From positions 1 to 31,621 of IMG/VR virus record IMGVR_UViG_3300020373_000133: 31,621 nt of DNA; one strand, 5' to 3'. The notes beneath the pieces are model-generated. The model was not told where the DNA came from, searched no databases, and worked only from the letters and a program-made list of their open reading frames with translations. The position numbers were made by a program, and so were the translations under genes. This document shows positions 13,798 to 21,643 of this stretch, piece after piece. The DNA is from a virus. Position 1 is the first letter of the stretch, and the number at the start of each line of letters is the position of its first letter.

Positions 13798-14022
13798 TTA
13801 CTTGCTGCGGAATAAACCAACCAATACCAATAAAGCTACGAGTCCAGCGAATCCGCCTTCCCCAAACTTAGAGATAATTGCTGTTAGGTTTCCAATAACA
13901 TTGACACCAAAAATGCCTGTTCCGAAGATTACTTCGGAAATAGCACCTATGGCAACAAAGGATAGCATTAAATGAGCTAAGTCATCAATATATCCTTTAA
14001 CCATTGTTACGACTTCCTTCAT
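13798..14022 (-). CDS. Small hydrophobic membrane protein, holin candidate
   Basis: A 74-residue protein on the reverse strand, the only convincing one in the window. It has two hydrophobic stretches, about 15-42 (LAHLMLSFVAIGAISEVIFGTG) and 58-71 (FAGLVALLVLVGLF), and ends in positive charge (FRSK). The size, two membrane segments and charged end fit a class II holin, which would open the inner membrane for a lysin such as the 3D-domain protein. No sequence family is recognised. The start is supported by GGGAG about seven bases upstream in the reverse strand. It ends at the shared bidirectional terminator. TATAAATA boxes in reverse orientation at 14146-14153 and 14114-14121 could serve as late promoters. 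Confidence 0.72.
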   Translation of the reverse strand: MKEVVTMVKGYIDDLAHLMLSFVAIGAISEVIFGTGIFGVNVIGNLTAIISKFGEGGFAGLVALLVLVGLFRSK

Positions 14023-14113
14023 GGTTATTCTCCCGTTAGTTATGTTTCATCATAAGGGTATGTTTTCCCTCTAAAATAACTATTTAAGTGACTATATTTC
14101 CGAAATTCTTATA

Positions 14114-14153
14114 TATTTATATACAAGAGGTTTTTAAGTTAGTTATATTTATA
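14114..14153 (-). promoter_or_regulatory. Two T4-late-like boxes (TATAAATA on the reverse strand)
   Basis: TATTTATA on + at 14114-14121 and 14146-14153 reads TATAAATA on -, identical to the T4 late consensus, 92-125 bases upstream of the reverse gene start at 14022. For the + gene at 14180 the same octamer is 26 bases upstream, with TATAAT at 14158-14163 as an alternative -10 box. Direction is therefore undecided. Confidence 0.45.
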
Positions 14154-14179
14154 AGTGTATAATAAGGTAAAATTCAATC

Positions 14180-14581
14180 ATGTCAGATTATAAAGTATTT
14201 AAAGAAAAATCGTTGGCCGATATATTTGAAGATATCTACAACAACTCATCAGATAATAAAAAACAGTTAGATGTGTTGATTAGAGAAGTAGTGCAATTTA
14301 TTAAAGATGGAGATACTGCGGTACAGTTAATTCCAGCTATTAAAGAATATTTAGATATTAAGGTTAAGAACGATGAACAGTTAGTAAAAATGGCAGCCAT
14401 TGTACAAAGATTGGTAGTAGGAGAGCAAAAAGGTTCTAGTGAGTTCGAATTTGGTTTGTCGGACAAAGAAAAAGAAGATTTGTTAAAATCATTAGATCCA
14501 GTAGCTAAGGATTTACAAAAATATACAGATGAAATTAATAGTAAAATAGACCCAGAACCCTCTAAAATAGTAGAATCATAA
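14180..14581 (+). CDS. Hypothetical protein at the head of the baseplate cluster
   Basis: A 133-residue acidic protein with mainly helical character and no membrane segment. It starts MSDYKVFKEKSLADIFEDIY and ends in a charged tail. A long helix covers about 30-90 (QLDVLIREVVQFIKDGDTAV, YLDIKVKNDEQLVKMAAIV). It overlaps the spike gene by one base, which supports a tail-related role such as a chaperone or a small structural component. This is inference from position. No family is recognised. Confidence 0.7.
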   Translation: MSDYKVFKEKSLADIFEDIYNNSSDNKKQLDVLIREVVQFIKDGDTAVQLIPAIKEYLDIKVKNDEQLVKMAAIVQRLVVGEQKGSSEFEFGLSDKEKEDLLKSLDPVAKDLQKYTDEINSKIDPEPSKIVES

Positions 14582-15696
14582 TGGCATATATTGAGGTAGA
14601 TAAACAAAAATTTTTTGTCAATAGTGAGCCAGTAGGGACTGTACCTGATTTAAATAAAGGTATTACAAGTCGATTAGAAGTATATAATTTAGTAAAGCAA
14701 TTTATGGAAGATGCGAGAGCTGTTCCATTTGAAATAGATTTTTTACAAATTAGTAAAGTTTGGGATAATAAAGAAGAAATAGAATCAGATATTTCGAAAT
14801 TTGGAATGGTAAGTGGTAAATTTATATATAGTCAATCCAAAAAAATGCCTACTCCAGTTAGAGCGTATCCAGTTGATGTAGATAATTTAGAATTACCAAT
14901 ACCAGGTGAAATTGTTTGTGTTATAAAGTATTGGGATAAAAATTATTATTTTGATAAAATAAGTATAGAAGGCGCATCTTCTAATTTTGATCCAGCGCTA
15001 GGAAAAACAACTTTACCAAAAGATATAGTAGAACTTTTAAAAGAAAGAATTAAAGACTATGATGCACCCAAGAAGCCTATCAAAAGACCTTATATACAAC
15101 AGGGGTCAAAGTCAATTAATAGTAGATATGGTAGTTCAATTTTATTTGATCATAATGGTGTAAAACCAACTATAAGATTAAGTAATAATCAAAGTCAAGT
15201 TGGTAATTCACCATATTTTGAATCTAAATTTTATACGGAAGGTTCAACTATATTGATAGATAGTGGTACAACAGACCCATTTCCTAGAGCGTCTGTACAA
15301 GGGGTTAAAGAGTTTGCAGATAATCATGGTGATAAGGTAATAATAAATTCTAATCAATTAATTTTTCAAGCTAAGAGGGATAATATACATATTAATACTC
15401 CTAAGACTTTATATTTAAATGCACCAAGTGTTTATATTGGAAATGAGCCAGCAACAATGGCTGAATCATTATCATTAATTTTAGAAGATATATGTGATTT
15501 AATTGATATTTTAATAACAGGAGTATCAGCAACACCACAAGGAAATCCAGCTATGGGAGGACCTATGAGACCAAATCAAGCTATGGCATCTATAAGAAAG
15601 TCGTTAAAGAATAAAGAATTTTATGCAATACCAGATAAACATAGTATAAAACAATTAGATGAACCAAAAATACTAGCAGCTGAGGATATAAGATAA
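14581..15696 (+). CDS. Baseplate central spike protein (gp5/gpV-like, no lysozyme domain)
   Basis: A 371-residue protein. Residues about 78-134 form an OB-fold-like beta barrel (GMVSGKFIYSQ, PIPGEIVCVIKYWDKNYYFDK), the domain found at the base of T4 gp5 and P2 gpV spikes. The region from about 178 on has short beta repeats (SSILFDHNGVKPTIRLSN, DKVIINSNQLIFQAKRD, INTPKTLYLNAPSVYIGN) in the style of a beta-helix needle. The T4 gp5 lysozyme domain is absent, as in many marine relatives. The tail (290-371) is helical and then extended. It would form the tip that pierces the outer membrane. Its place before gp25 and gp6 supports this. It overlaps the gene before and after by one base. Confidence 0.72.
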   Translation: MAYIEVDKQKFFVNSEPVGTVPDLNKGITSRLEVYNLVKQFMEDARAVPFEIDFLQISKVWDNKEEIESDISKFGMVSGKFIYSQSKKMPTPVRAYPVDVDNLELPIPGEIVCVIKYWDKNYYFDKISIEGASSNFDPALGKTTLPKDIVELLKERIKDYDAPKKPIKRPYIQQGSKSINSRYGSSILFDHNGVKPTIRLSNNQSQVGNSPYFESKFYTEGSTILIDSGTTDPFPRASVQGVKEFADNHGDKVIINSNQLIFQAKRDNIHINTPKTLYLNAPSVYIGNEPATMAESLSLILEDICDLIDILITGVSATPQGNPAMGGPMRPNQAMASIRKSLKNKEFYAIPDKHSIKQLDEPKILAAEDIR

Positions 15697-17186
15697 TGGC
15701 TAAAACTTTTGCAGGAAAAGCACTATCAGGTGGTATAAATAAAGTGGCTGATTCTATAATGTCACCTATTGGGAGATTGAAAGAGATAAATAGGGCTTTA
15801 AAAAAATCTCTTAAAGTAGGTACAATAACGGAAGAGGAGCTCCGACGGTTACTTGAAGAAGGTGAGAAAATACAATTGACTTTGCGTAAAGTTCCAATAG
15901 ATGAAATGGATACTGTTATAAAAACTACAAAGAATGTAGTTAAAGGAGTTAAGGTTGGGAAAGACGTAGCAGAAACTACAATGGTTGGCGTTAGTGGTCC
16001 ACTTAAACCACAATTAATGATTTCTGAGCAGAGTGATAAACTTATTACTGATGTGGAAGATACATTAGAATCTACAAAATCCCAAGTTAATAAGGTAAAA
16101 ACAGAATATGCTGGACTGAATTCAGAGATGATAGAGATGGCAGAGTTGGCAGATGCACATAGACAAGCAAAATTATTAAAAGATAGAGAATTTTCTGTAG
16201 AAATAGAACAAAGATGGTTAGCTAACGAAAGTGAGGGAACAACTGATTTATTTTACATGGGTGATAGGACGGAGGCGTATTCAAATCAAATTAGAGATTA
16301 TGTTCATGCGGATCCAAGAAGATATGCTAAAGTATTATCAGATGCTAAGAAGCGTGGTCCCAAAGTATTAGAGGCGATTAGAGGCAGTCAGGCAGAAAAT
16401 TGGCTTCTAAATACAAGAGTTGAAATTGAAATAAAAATGAATTGGAAGTTAGTAGATTGGATTTTGGATTATAGAGATTGGTATGATCTTAAGGTTGAGG
16501 TAAATAAAAGGAGCGAGAAAATAAATAGACAAAACAATCCGCTTAGCGAATCTGAAAAGGAAGCTTTGAGAAAAGAGAATCGGATTGATTGGAAAACTAT
16601 GGATGAATTGAAACTTAAACTAAAAGGTTTAAAAGCTGATTATAACAAAAATGTTGCAGATTTACAACAGTTAGGATTTCAGGAAGACCCTAACCCTGAT
16701 AAATTAGATCCTACTGGGAGAATAACTGGGAATGAATATACTTTGGTACTTACTGATAGACAAAAACAATTGCTAGATGAATCAGTAGGAGTAATTGCAT
16801 TACAGGAAGTGCATATAAGGACCGCGACGGTAACAAATGTAACCGAATGGAAAAAAGGGTCTCACAGTGCAGCACACGGGAGTGCACACACTGGAGAAAC
16901 AGGGATAACTGATACATTTACACATGACTCAAGACAAGAATTTAAGACACAAGGTGGTAAGAGTAACACGGTGTATTGGTTTACTGATGAAGAAAAAGAT
17001 GGTGAGGCCAGAAGTGAATTTATTGTACAAAATAGATATGGTACTTTTGTACTTGATCAGTCATATATAGGTAAAGAAGGATCTTCTATGGGAATAGAAG
17101 CAGTTGCAGAAAGACCTGAATCACAAAAAAATCAAGGACCATTTGCATCATTAGTTGAGTGGACACAAAATGCATTGGGCGGATAA
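15696..17186 (+). CDS. Large hypothetical baseplate-cluster protein
   Basis: A 496-residue protein. The N-terminal third is helical and charged (KEINRALKKSLKVGTITEEELRR and a Val/Lys-rich KNVVKGVKVGKDVAET), residues 130-170 are a probable coiled coil (ESTKSQVNKVKTEYAGLNSEMI), and 250-330 are Lys/Glu-rich. The C-terminal third (about 350-480) is polar and appears to be beta-rich (VRTATVTN-like strands, RSEFIVQNRYGTFVLDQSYIG). No enzyme motif is seen. It may be a tail hub or tape-measure-like component because it sits between the spike and gp25, but no family is recognised. Confidence 0.65.
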   Translation: MAKTFAGKALSGGINKVADSIMSPIGRLKEINRALKKSLKVGTITEEELRRLLEEGEKIQLTLRKVPIDEMDTVIKTTKNVVKGVKVGKDVAETTMVGVSGPLKPQLMISEQSDKLITDVEDTLESTKSQVNKVKTEYAGLNSEMIEMAELADAHRQAKLLKDREFSVEIEQRWLANESEGTTDLFYMGDRTEAYSNQIRDYVHADPRRYAKVLSDAKKRGPKVLEAIRGSQAENWLLNTRVEIEIKMNWKLVDWILDYRDWYDLKVEVNKRSEKINRQNNPLSESEKEALRKENRIDWKTMDELKLKLKGLKADYNKNVADLQQLGFQEDPNPDKLDPTGRITGNEYTLVLTDRQKQLLDESVGVIALQEVHIRTATVTNVTEWKKGSHSAAHGSAHTGETGITDTFTHDSRQEFKTQGGKSNTVYWFTDEEKDGEARSEFIVQNRYGTFVLDQSYIGKEGSSMGIEAVAERPESQKNQGPFASLVEWTQNALGG

Positions 17187-17210
17187 GAATTTAATAAAGG
17201 GAGTATGGAA

Positions 17211-17717
17211 ATGAAAAAAAGTGAACTAGTAAGAATAATAGAAACAGTAGTTCGTAAGGAAGTTAAAAAACAAATGAATGAGATATTTATAAACGACGAT
17301 AAATCATCTCAACTTTCCGAATTAGTTTCAAAATCAGTAACAGAAACAGAGTTTAAAGAACCAATTAGAAAAAAATATAAAGTTGGTAAGAAAGAAGAAG
17401 TAAAATATACAGAAAATAAGGCTATAAATAAGGTTTTGAATGAAACTCGAGGTGGATTACCACAAGGAGACGGAACAGAATCTTATCCTACGATGGGCGG
17501 AGGAGTATTTGATTCTAGTAAAGTAACAGAGGTAGCAATGAATAGTGGTGAATTTGGAAACACAAACGAATTTAAAAGAGAATTAGGAGCCGCTATGACT
17601 GTTAAGGCAGCAGGAGTATCAGTTGATAAAGTTCCTGAGTCCACAATGAATGCACTCACAAGAGATTATAGTGGTTTAATGAAAGCGATAGATAAGAAGA
17701 AAACAAATGGCGTCTAA
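17211..17717 (+). CDS. Hypothetical protein between spike and gp25 genes
   Basis: 168 residues from ATG 17211. An ATG at 17205 is in the same frame, but the GGGAG at 17199-17203 lies seven bases from 17211 and only one base from 17205, so 17211 is preferred. It begins MKKSELVRIIETVVRKEVKK and ends with LTRDYSGLMKAIDKKK. From memory, proteins of this style (a KSEL start, a Gly-rich middle with GGGVFDSSKV, and an LTRDYSxLMKAI end) occur in the baseplate region of marine T4-like phages. The function is unknown. It overlaps the gp25 gene by 11 bases. Confidence 0.65.
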   Translation: MKKSELVRIIETVVRKEVKKQMNEIFINDDKSSQLSELVSKSVTETEFKEPIRKKYKVGKKEEVKYTENKAINKVLNETRGGLPQGDGTESYPTMGGGVFDSSKVTEVAMNSGEFGNTNEFKRELGAAMTVKAAGVSVDKVPESTMNALTRDYSGLMKAIDKKKTNGV

Positions 17718-18111
17718 TAGAGAATACGATAGTGATCCAGATGTATATATAGGAGTAAAATTACCTATAGAGTTTGGTAATAGTGGGTTTTGGAATAAAA
17801 CTTCTACTACTATAGAACAGGCTGAATATAATTTAAAAAATTTACTTTTAACTAAATTTGGCGAAAGACCTGCTCATCCAGATTTGGGATGCAGGTTGGC
17901 ACATTTAAATTTTGAGCAATTGGATGACAGTATTATAGTAAAAGCAGAGGAAGATATAACTGAAGCAGTTAGTAAATGGCTACCATATTTAAATATAGTT
18001 AAAGTAGAACCTACTATCAATCAAGATGCCAGTAGGTTGAATGTAAAAATAACCTATACTTTAAAAACAGATAAATCACAGGTTGGTGTTGCAACAGTTG
18101 ATTATAAGTAA
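17707..18111 (+). CDS. 25: Baseplate wedge protein gp25 (GPW/gp25 family)
   Basis: A 134-residue protein, close to the T4 gp25 length. It has the family core LLTKFGERPAHPDLGCRLAH, matching the T4-type RGE.P..P..G pattern, and the alternating strands after it (LNIVKVEPTINQDASRLNV, KITYTLKTDKSQVGVATV). gp25 joins the sheath to the baseplate wedge in contractile tails. It starts inside the upstream gene and is followed after 16 bases by the gp6 gene, the order seen in contractile tail clusters. Confidence 0.9.
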   Translation: MASNREYDSDPDVYIGVKLPIEFGNSGFWNKTSTTIEQAEYNLKNLLLTKFGERPAHPDLGCRLAHLNFEQLDDSIIVKAEEDITEAVSKWLPYLNIVKVEPTINQDASRLNVKITYTLKTDKSQVGVATVDYK

Positions 18112-18127
18112 TAAGGAGAAATAGTAT

Positions 18128-20041
18128 ATGCCGAATAATAAAGATATAAATTATATAGGAAGAGATTTTGCTAGTTTACGTCAAAATTTGATGGACTATG
18201 CTAAAACATATTTTCCTACAGCATATAAGGATTTTAATGAGGTTTCGCCTGGTATGATGTTTTTAGAATCAGTTGCGTATGTTGGTGATGTGATGGGTTT
18301 TTATACTGATGCGGTATTTAAAGAATCTTTATTACCTTATGCTGAAGAAAAAAATCAAATATATAATATAGCACAATTTATGGGATATAGACCAAGATTG
18401 ATATCCCCGTCATTAACTAAAATAAGATTTTCACAAGAGTTACCAGCTAGAGTTGATGATGATGCACAACCAGATTATGATTATGCGATGAATATAAAAT
18501 CTGATACTAGAGTTTTTTCTCCAGTACATGGCGTAGAGTTTAGATTATTGTCAGATTGTAATTTTAAAACTGGACAAGGTAGCCAAAGCTCACAAATAGA
18601 AAGAACTGGTAATTGGTCAACAGGTTTAAAATATTTTAGAATATATAAAACTGTAACTGCTATAAGTGGGTTTGCTAAAAAAGAAACTTTTTCTTTTGGG
18701 GGACCTCAAAAATATGATAAGCTAGTTTTATCTGAAGATAATGTAACAGAAATTTTATCAGTTACAGATAGTGATGGAAATACTTGGTATGAAGTTCCTT
18801 ACTTGGCACAAGATATGGTTTTTTCTGAATTTCAAAATTTAGCTGAAAATGACAGTTCTCTTGTTCAATATGATGAAACTAATCCTTATATTATAAAAAG
18901 ATTAAAAACATCTAAAAGATTTAGAACGTATGTAAGGTCTGATAAAAAGACAGAAATAAGATTTGGAGCTGGAACAGAAGTAACTCCAGATGAAGAATTA
19001 ATTCCAAATCCAGATAATGTAGGTTCAAATTTACCAGGATCTCCATCTAAATTAGGAATTGCATTTGATCCTAATAATTTTACAAATACCAGGGCTTACG
19101 GTGAAGCACCATCTAATACTACTTTAACTATACATTACGCATATGGTGGAGGATCAAAACATAATGTTAGGTCAGGGGATATAAATACTTTTGCTAGTAA
19201 AGTTCTATCATCATTTGCAGGAAATTTAGATTCTACAAAATTAGCTCGCGTTAGAAAATCAATTAACTTAACAAATGTAGAACCATCATCAGGAGGAATG
19301 GATGCAGAATCAAATGAAGAAATAAGACAAAATGCATTAGGTCATTTTCAGGCACAAGCTAGAATGGTAACAAGAGATGATGTTATTACTAGAGTGTATG
19401 CGTTACCAGAGAGATATGGTAATATTGCTAAAGCTTATGTTGTACAAGATGAACAAATTTCTACTCCCGCTGGAGAAAAACCCAAATTCGAAAAAAATCA
19501 GTTAGGTTTGAATTTATATACGTTAGGATATAATAATAATAAAAAATTAGTAAAATTAAATACAGTTACTAAGAATAATTTAAAAACTTATTTAGGTAGA
19601 TTTCGTATGTTAACTGATGCAATTAATATTAAAGATGCTTATATAATAAACATAGGAATTAGATTTGATATTTTAGTAAAACGTGGATATAATAAAAATG
19701 AAGTTTTATTAAGGGCAATTGCTAAAATGAGAGAATTTTGGAATAGTGATAATTGGCAAATAAATCAACCTATTGTAATAGCAGAATCAGTTGCAGAATT
19801 GTTAAAGGTAGAAGGAGTGCTTGGAGTTGAAAAGCCATCGGATAGTAATCCATTAGGTACTAATTTAGCTATAACAAACAAATATGATACTTCTAAGGGA
19901 TATTCTGGCAATGTATATGATTTGGCAGACTCAATGGTACTTAAGAATGGAGTTATTTATCCATCAAAAGACCCATCAATATTTGAAGTAAAATTTCCAG
20001 AACAAGATATAATCGGTAGGGTAATAGGAGATATAGCATAA
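18128..20041 (+). CDS. 6: Baseplate wedge protein gp6 (baseplate J family)
   Basis: A 637-residue protein, near the T4 gp6 length (660). The N-terminus contains DINYIGRDFASLRQNLMDYAKTYFP, EVSPGMMFLESVAYVGDVMGFYTD and AQFMGYRPR, the typical start of gp6/J proteins; the later region has SGGMDAESNEEIRQNALGHF, RMVTRDDVITRVYALPERYGNI and a C-terminal wedge domain. It forms the inner ring of the baseplate. A ribosome site AAGGAGAA lies just upstream of ATG 18128. Its stop overlaps the next start (TAATG). Confidence 0.9.
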   Translation: MPNNKDINYIGRDFASLRQNLMDYAKTYFPTAYKDFNEVSPGMMFLESVAYVGDVMGFYTDAVFKESLLPYAEEKNQIYNIAQFMGYRPRLISPSLTKIRFSQELPARVDDDAQPDYDYAMNIKSDTRVFSPVHGVEFRLLSDCNFKTGQGSQSSQIERTGNWSTGLKYFRIYKTVTAISGFAKKETFSFGGPQKYDKLVLSEDNVTEILSVTDSDGNTWYEVPYLAQDMVFSEFQNLAENDSSLVQYDETNPYIIKRLKTSKRFRTYVRSDKKTEIRFGAGTEVTPDEELIPNPDNVGSNLPGSPSKLGIAFDPNNFTNTRAYGEAPSNTTLTIHYAYGGGSKHNVRSGDINTFASKVLSSFAGNLDSTKLARVRKSINLTNVEPSSGGMDAESNEEIRQNALGHFQAQARMVTRDDVITRVYALPERYGNIAKAYVVQDEQISTPAGEKPKFEKNQLGLNLYTLGYNNNKKLVKLNTVTKNNLKTYLGRFRMLTDAINIKDAYIINIGIRFDILVKRGYNKNEVLLRAIAKMREFWNSDNWQINQPIVIAESVAELLKVEGVLGVEKPSDSNPLGTNLAITNKYDTSKGYSGNVYDLADSMVLKNGVIYPSKDPSIFEVKFPEQDIIGRVIGDIA

Positions 20042-21162
20042 TGCATTATTTTGAATATGCATCAGCAGATGCCACAATGTATGAAGGAGCAGTTACTCAA
20101 TCTCAGAATACTGGATTGGATGAAATATTAGAAATACGTAAGGATACTAATAATAATGCTAGTGTAATAAATGTTTCTCGAGCGTTAATTAAATTTGATT
20201 TAACAGAAATTTCTAAATCAATATCATCTGGATTAATTACGTCAGGATCAGATACAAAATTTTATTTAAATCTTTATGATGCAAATTCATCTAATTTAAC
20301 TACATCACAATCTTTATATGCACATCCAGTAAGTCAATCTTGGACTGCTGGAGAAGGTAAATTTTATGATAATCCTAAAGATGAAGAAGGTGTTAGTTGG
20401 AGATATAGACACGGAGCAGTAGATGGTACTCAATGGGTAAGTGGTAGTAATAATACAGGGGGAAATTGGTATAGTGGAAGTGGATATCAAGCTTCACAAT
20501 CTTTTGAATGGGAAACAACTGATATGCGAATGGATGTAACTGATATTATGTGGACTTGGATAGATGGAAGAGTACCAAATGAAGGATTTATGATTAAAAG
20601 AAGTGGAAGTGTTGGTAATTCTGATTCGGGAGCAGAGGAAGGAGATACCACAAAGTATGGACATTTTGCATTTTTTAGTAGAGAAACAAATACAATTTAT
20701 CAACCTAAGTTAGAAGTACTTTGGAATGATTACTCTTTTAATTCTGGTTCTTTATCACCATTAGTTTCCTCGGACTTAGAAGATTTAGTAGTTTATATGA
20801 AAGGGTTAAGATCTGATTATAAAGAAAGTTCAAAAGTAAAATTTAGACTTGTAGGTAGAGAAAGATATCCAACTAAAACATATTCTACTACAACTGTTTC
20901 TGATAATTTAACAGTTAAATATTTACCAACAGGGTCGTGTTATTATAAAATAAAGGATGCATTGACTGAGGATGTAATGGTACCGTATGGAAGTGGTTCA
21001 TTAATTAGTTGTGATTCTACTGGAAACTATTTTAATTTTTGGATGAATGGATTACAAGCAGAAAGATATTATGAAATAGAATATAAGGTTGTAAGTGGTA
21101 GTGGCGCCAGTCAAACAGTAAATTATTACGGTGGTGATTTTAAATTCAAAGTGAGTAGATAA
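20041..21162 (+). CDS. DNRLRE-like baseplate-associated protein
   Basis: A 373-residue protein. Residues about 1-230 resemble the DNRLRE beta-sandwich family: DATMYEG, LDEILEIRKD, VSRALIKFDLTEIS, FYLNLYDANS, QSWTAGEG, DMRMDVTDIMWTWIDG, GFMIKRSG, HFAFFSRET, YQPKLEVLW. This family is found in extracellular and carbohydrate-binding proteins. Residues 235-373 look like a second, fibronectin-like beta domain (FRLVGRERYPTKTYSTTT, RYYEIEYKVVSGSGAS). It is probably part of the baseplate or a short fibre with surface-binding capacity. It is coupled to gp6 and to the next gene by one-base overlaps. Confidence 0.7.
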   Translation: MHYFEYASADATMYEGAVTQSQNTGLDEILEIRKDTNNNASVINVSRALIKFDLTEISKSISSGLITSGSDTKFYLNLYDANSSNLTTSQSLYAHPVSQSWTAGEGKFYDNPKDEEGVSWRYRHGAVDGTQWVSGSNNTGGNWYSGSGYQASQSFEWETTDMRMDVTDIMWTWIDGRVPNEGFMIKRSGSVGNSDSGAEEGDTTKYGHFAFFSRETNTIYQPKLEVLWNDYSFNSGSLSPLVSSDLEDLVVYMKGLRSDYKESSKVKFRLVGRERYPTKTYSTTTVSDNLTVKYLPTGSCYYKIKDALTEDVMVPYGSGSLISCDSTGNYFNFWMNGLQAERYYEIEYKVVSGSGASQTVNYYGGDFKFKVSR

Positions 21163-21641
21163 TGCCTTATTCTAAAGAGGAAGTTAAACATACTGCCTTC
21201 GTTAATAGATTAGTTTCACAATACAAGGCAGATTATGATAATAATGTAGAGAAAATATTAACAAGTCATTTTAATTCTAAGAAGGATATAGATGATTTGG
21301 CAAAACCTGCAGTTATAAATGAACCACCTAAAGATAAAAATGATAGATATATTTTATTTCAAAATGTTGATAACGAGTCATTCGATAACAGTATAGATTT
21401 TGAACATGGAGTGTGTAATTTTATAATACAGGTTCCACATAAAAGAAAATTAGCAACACCACATTTAGTATCAGAAGAATTAGATACAACTTTTAAACAA
21501 GTTGGTGAAATAATAACAGAAGAAGATTCTAATACTGTAGCTAAACAAACGGATGAAACACAAGCACAAATAAAACATCTACAAGAAACTGGAGTACCTA
21601 TAAGTGCCGCTAGTCTTGCAGATCAATTTGGTGGGCAATAA
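21162..21641 (+). CDS. Hypothetical tail-cluster protein
   Basis: A 159-residue, acidic protein. It starts MPYSKEEVKHTAFVNRLVSQ, with a probable beta region IDFEHGVCNFIIQVPHKRKL and a helical tail (AQIKHLQETGVPISAASLAD). No family is recognised. It overlaps the upstream gene by one base and is followed after two bases by the giant tail gene, so it may be a partner or chaperone of either. That is inference from position. Confidence 0.65.
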   Translation: MPYSKEEVKHTAFVNRLVSQYKADYDNNVEKILTSHFNSKKDIDDLAKPAVINEPPKDKNDRYILFQNVDNESFDNSIDFEHGVCNFIIQVPHKRKLATPHLVSEELDTTFKQVGEIITEEDSNTVAKQTDETQAQIKHLQETGVPISAASLADQFGGQ

Positions 21642-21643
21642 CA

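Noticed and set aside
14236-14607. 123-codon reverse-strand frame under the 14180 gene
   Set aside because: Full overlap with a well-placed forward gene, Ser/Thr/Leu/Cys-rich composition typical of antisense of AT-rich genes, and no ribosome site.
14581-15696. Tail lysozyme activity for the spike protein
   Set aside because: No lysozyme-like domain or catalytic Glu-x8-Asp type motif was found between the OB fold and the beta repeats.
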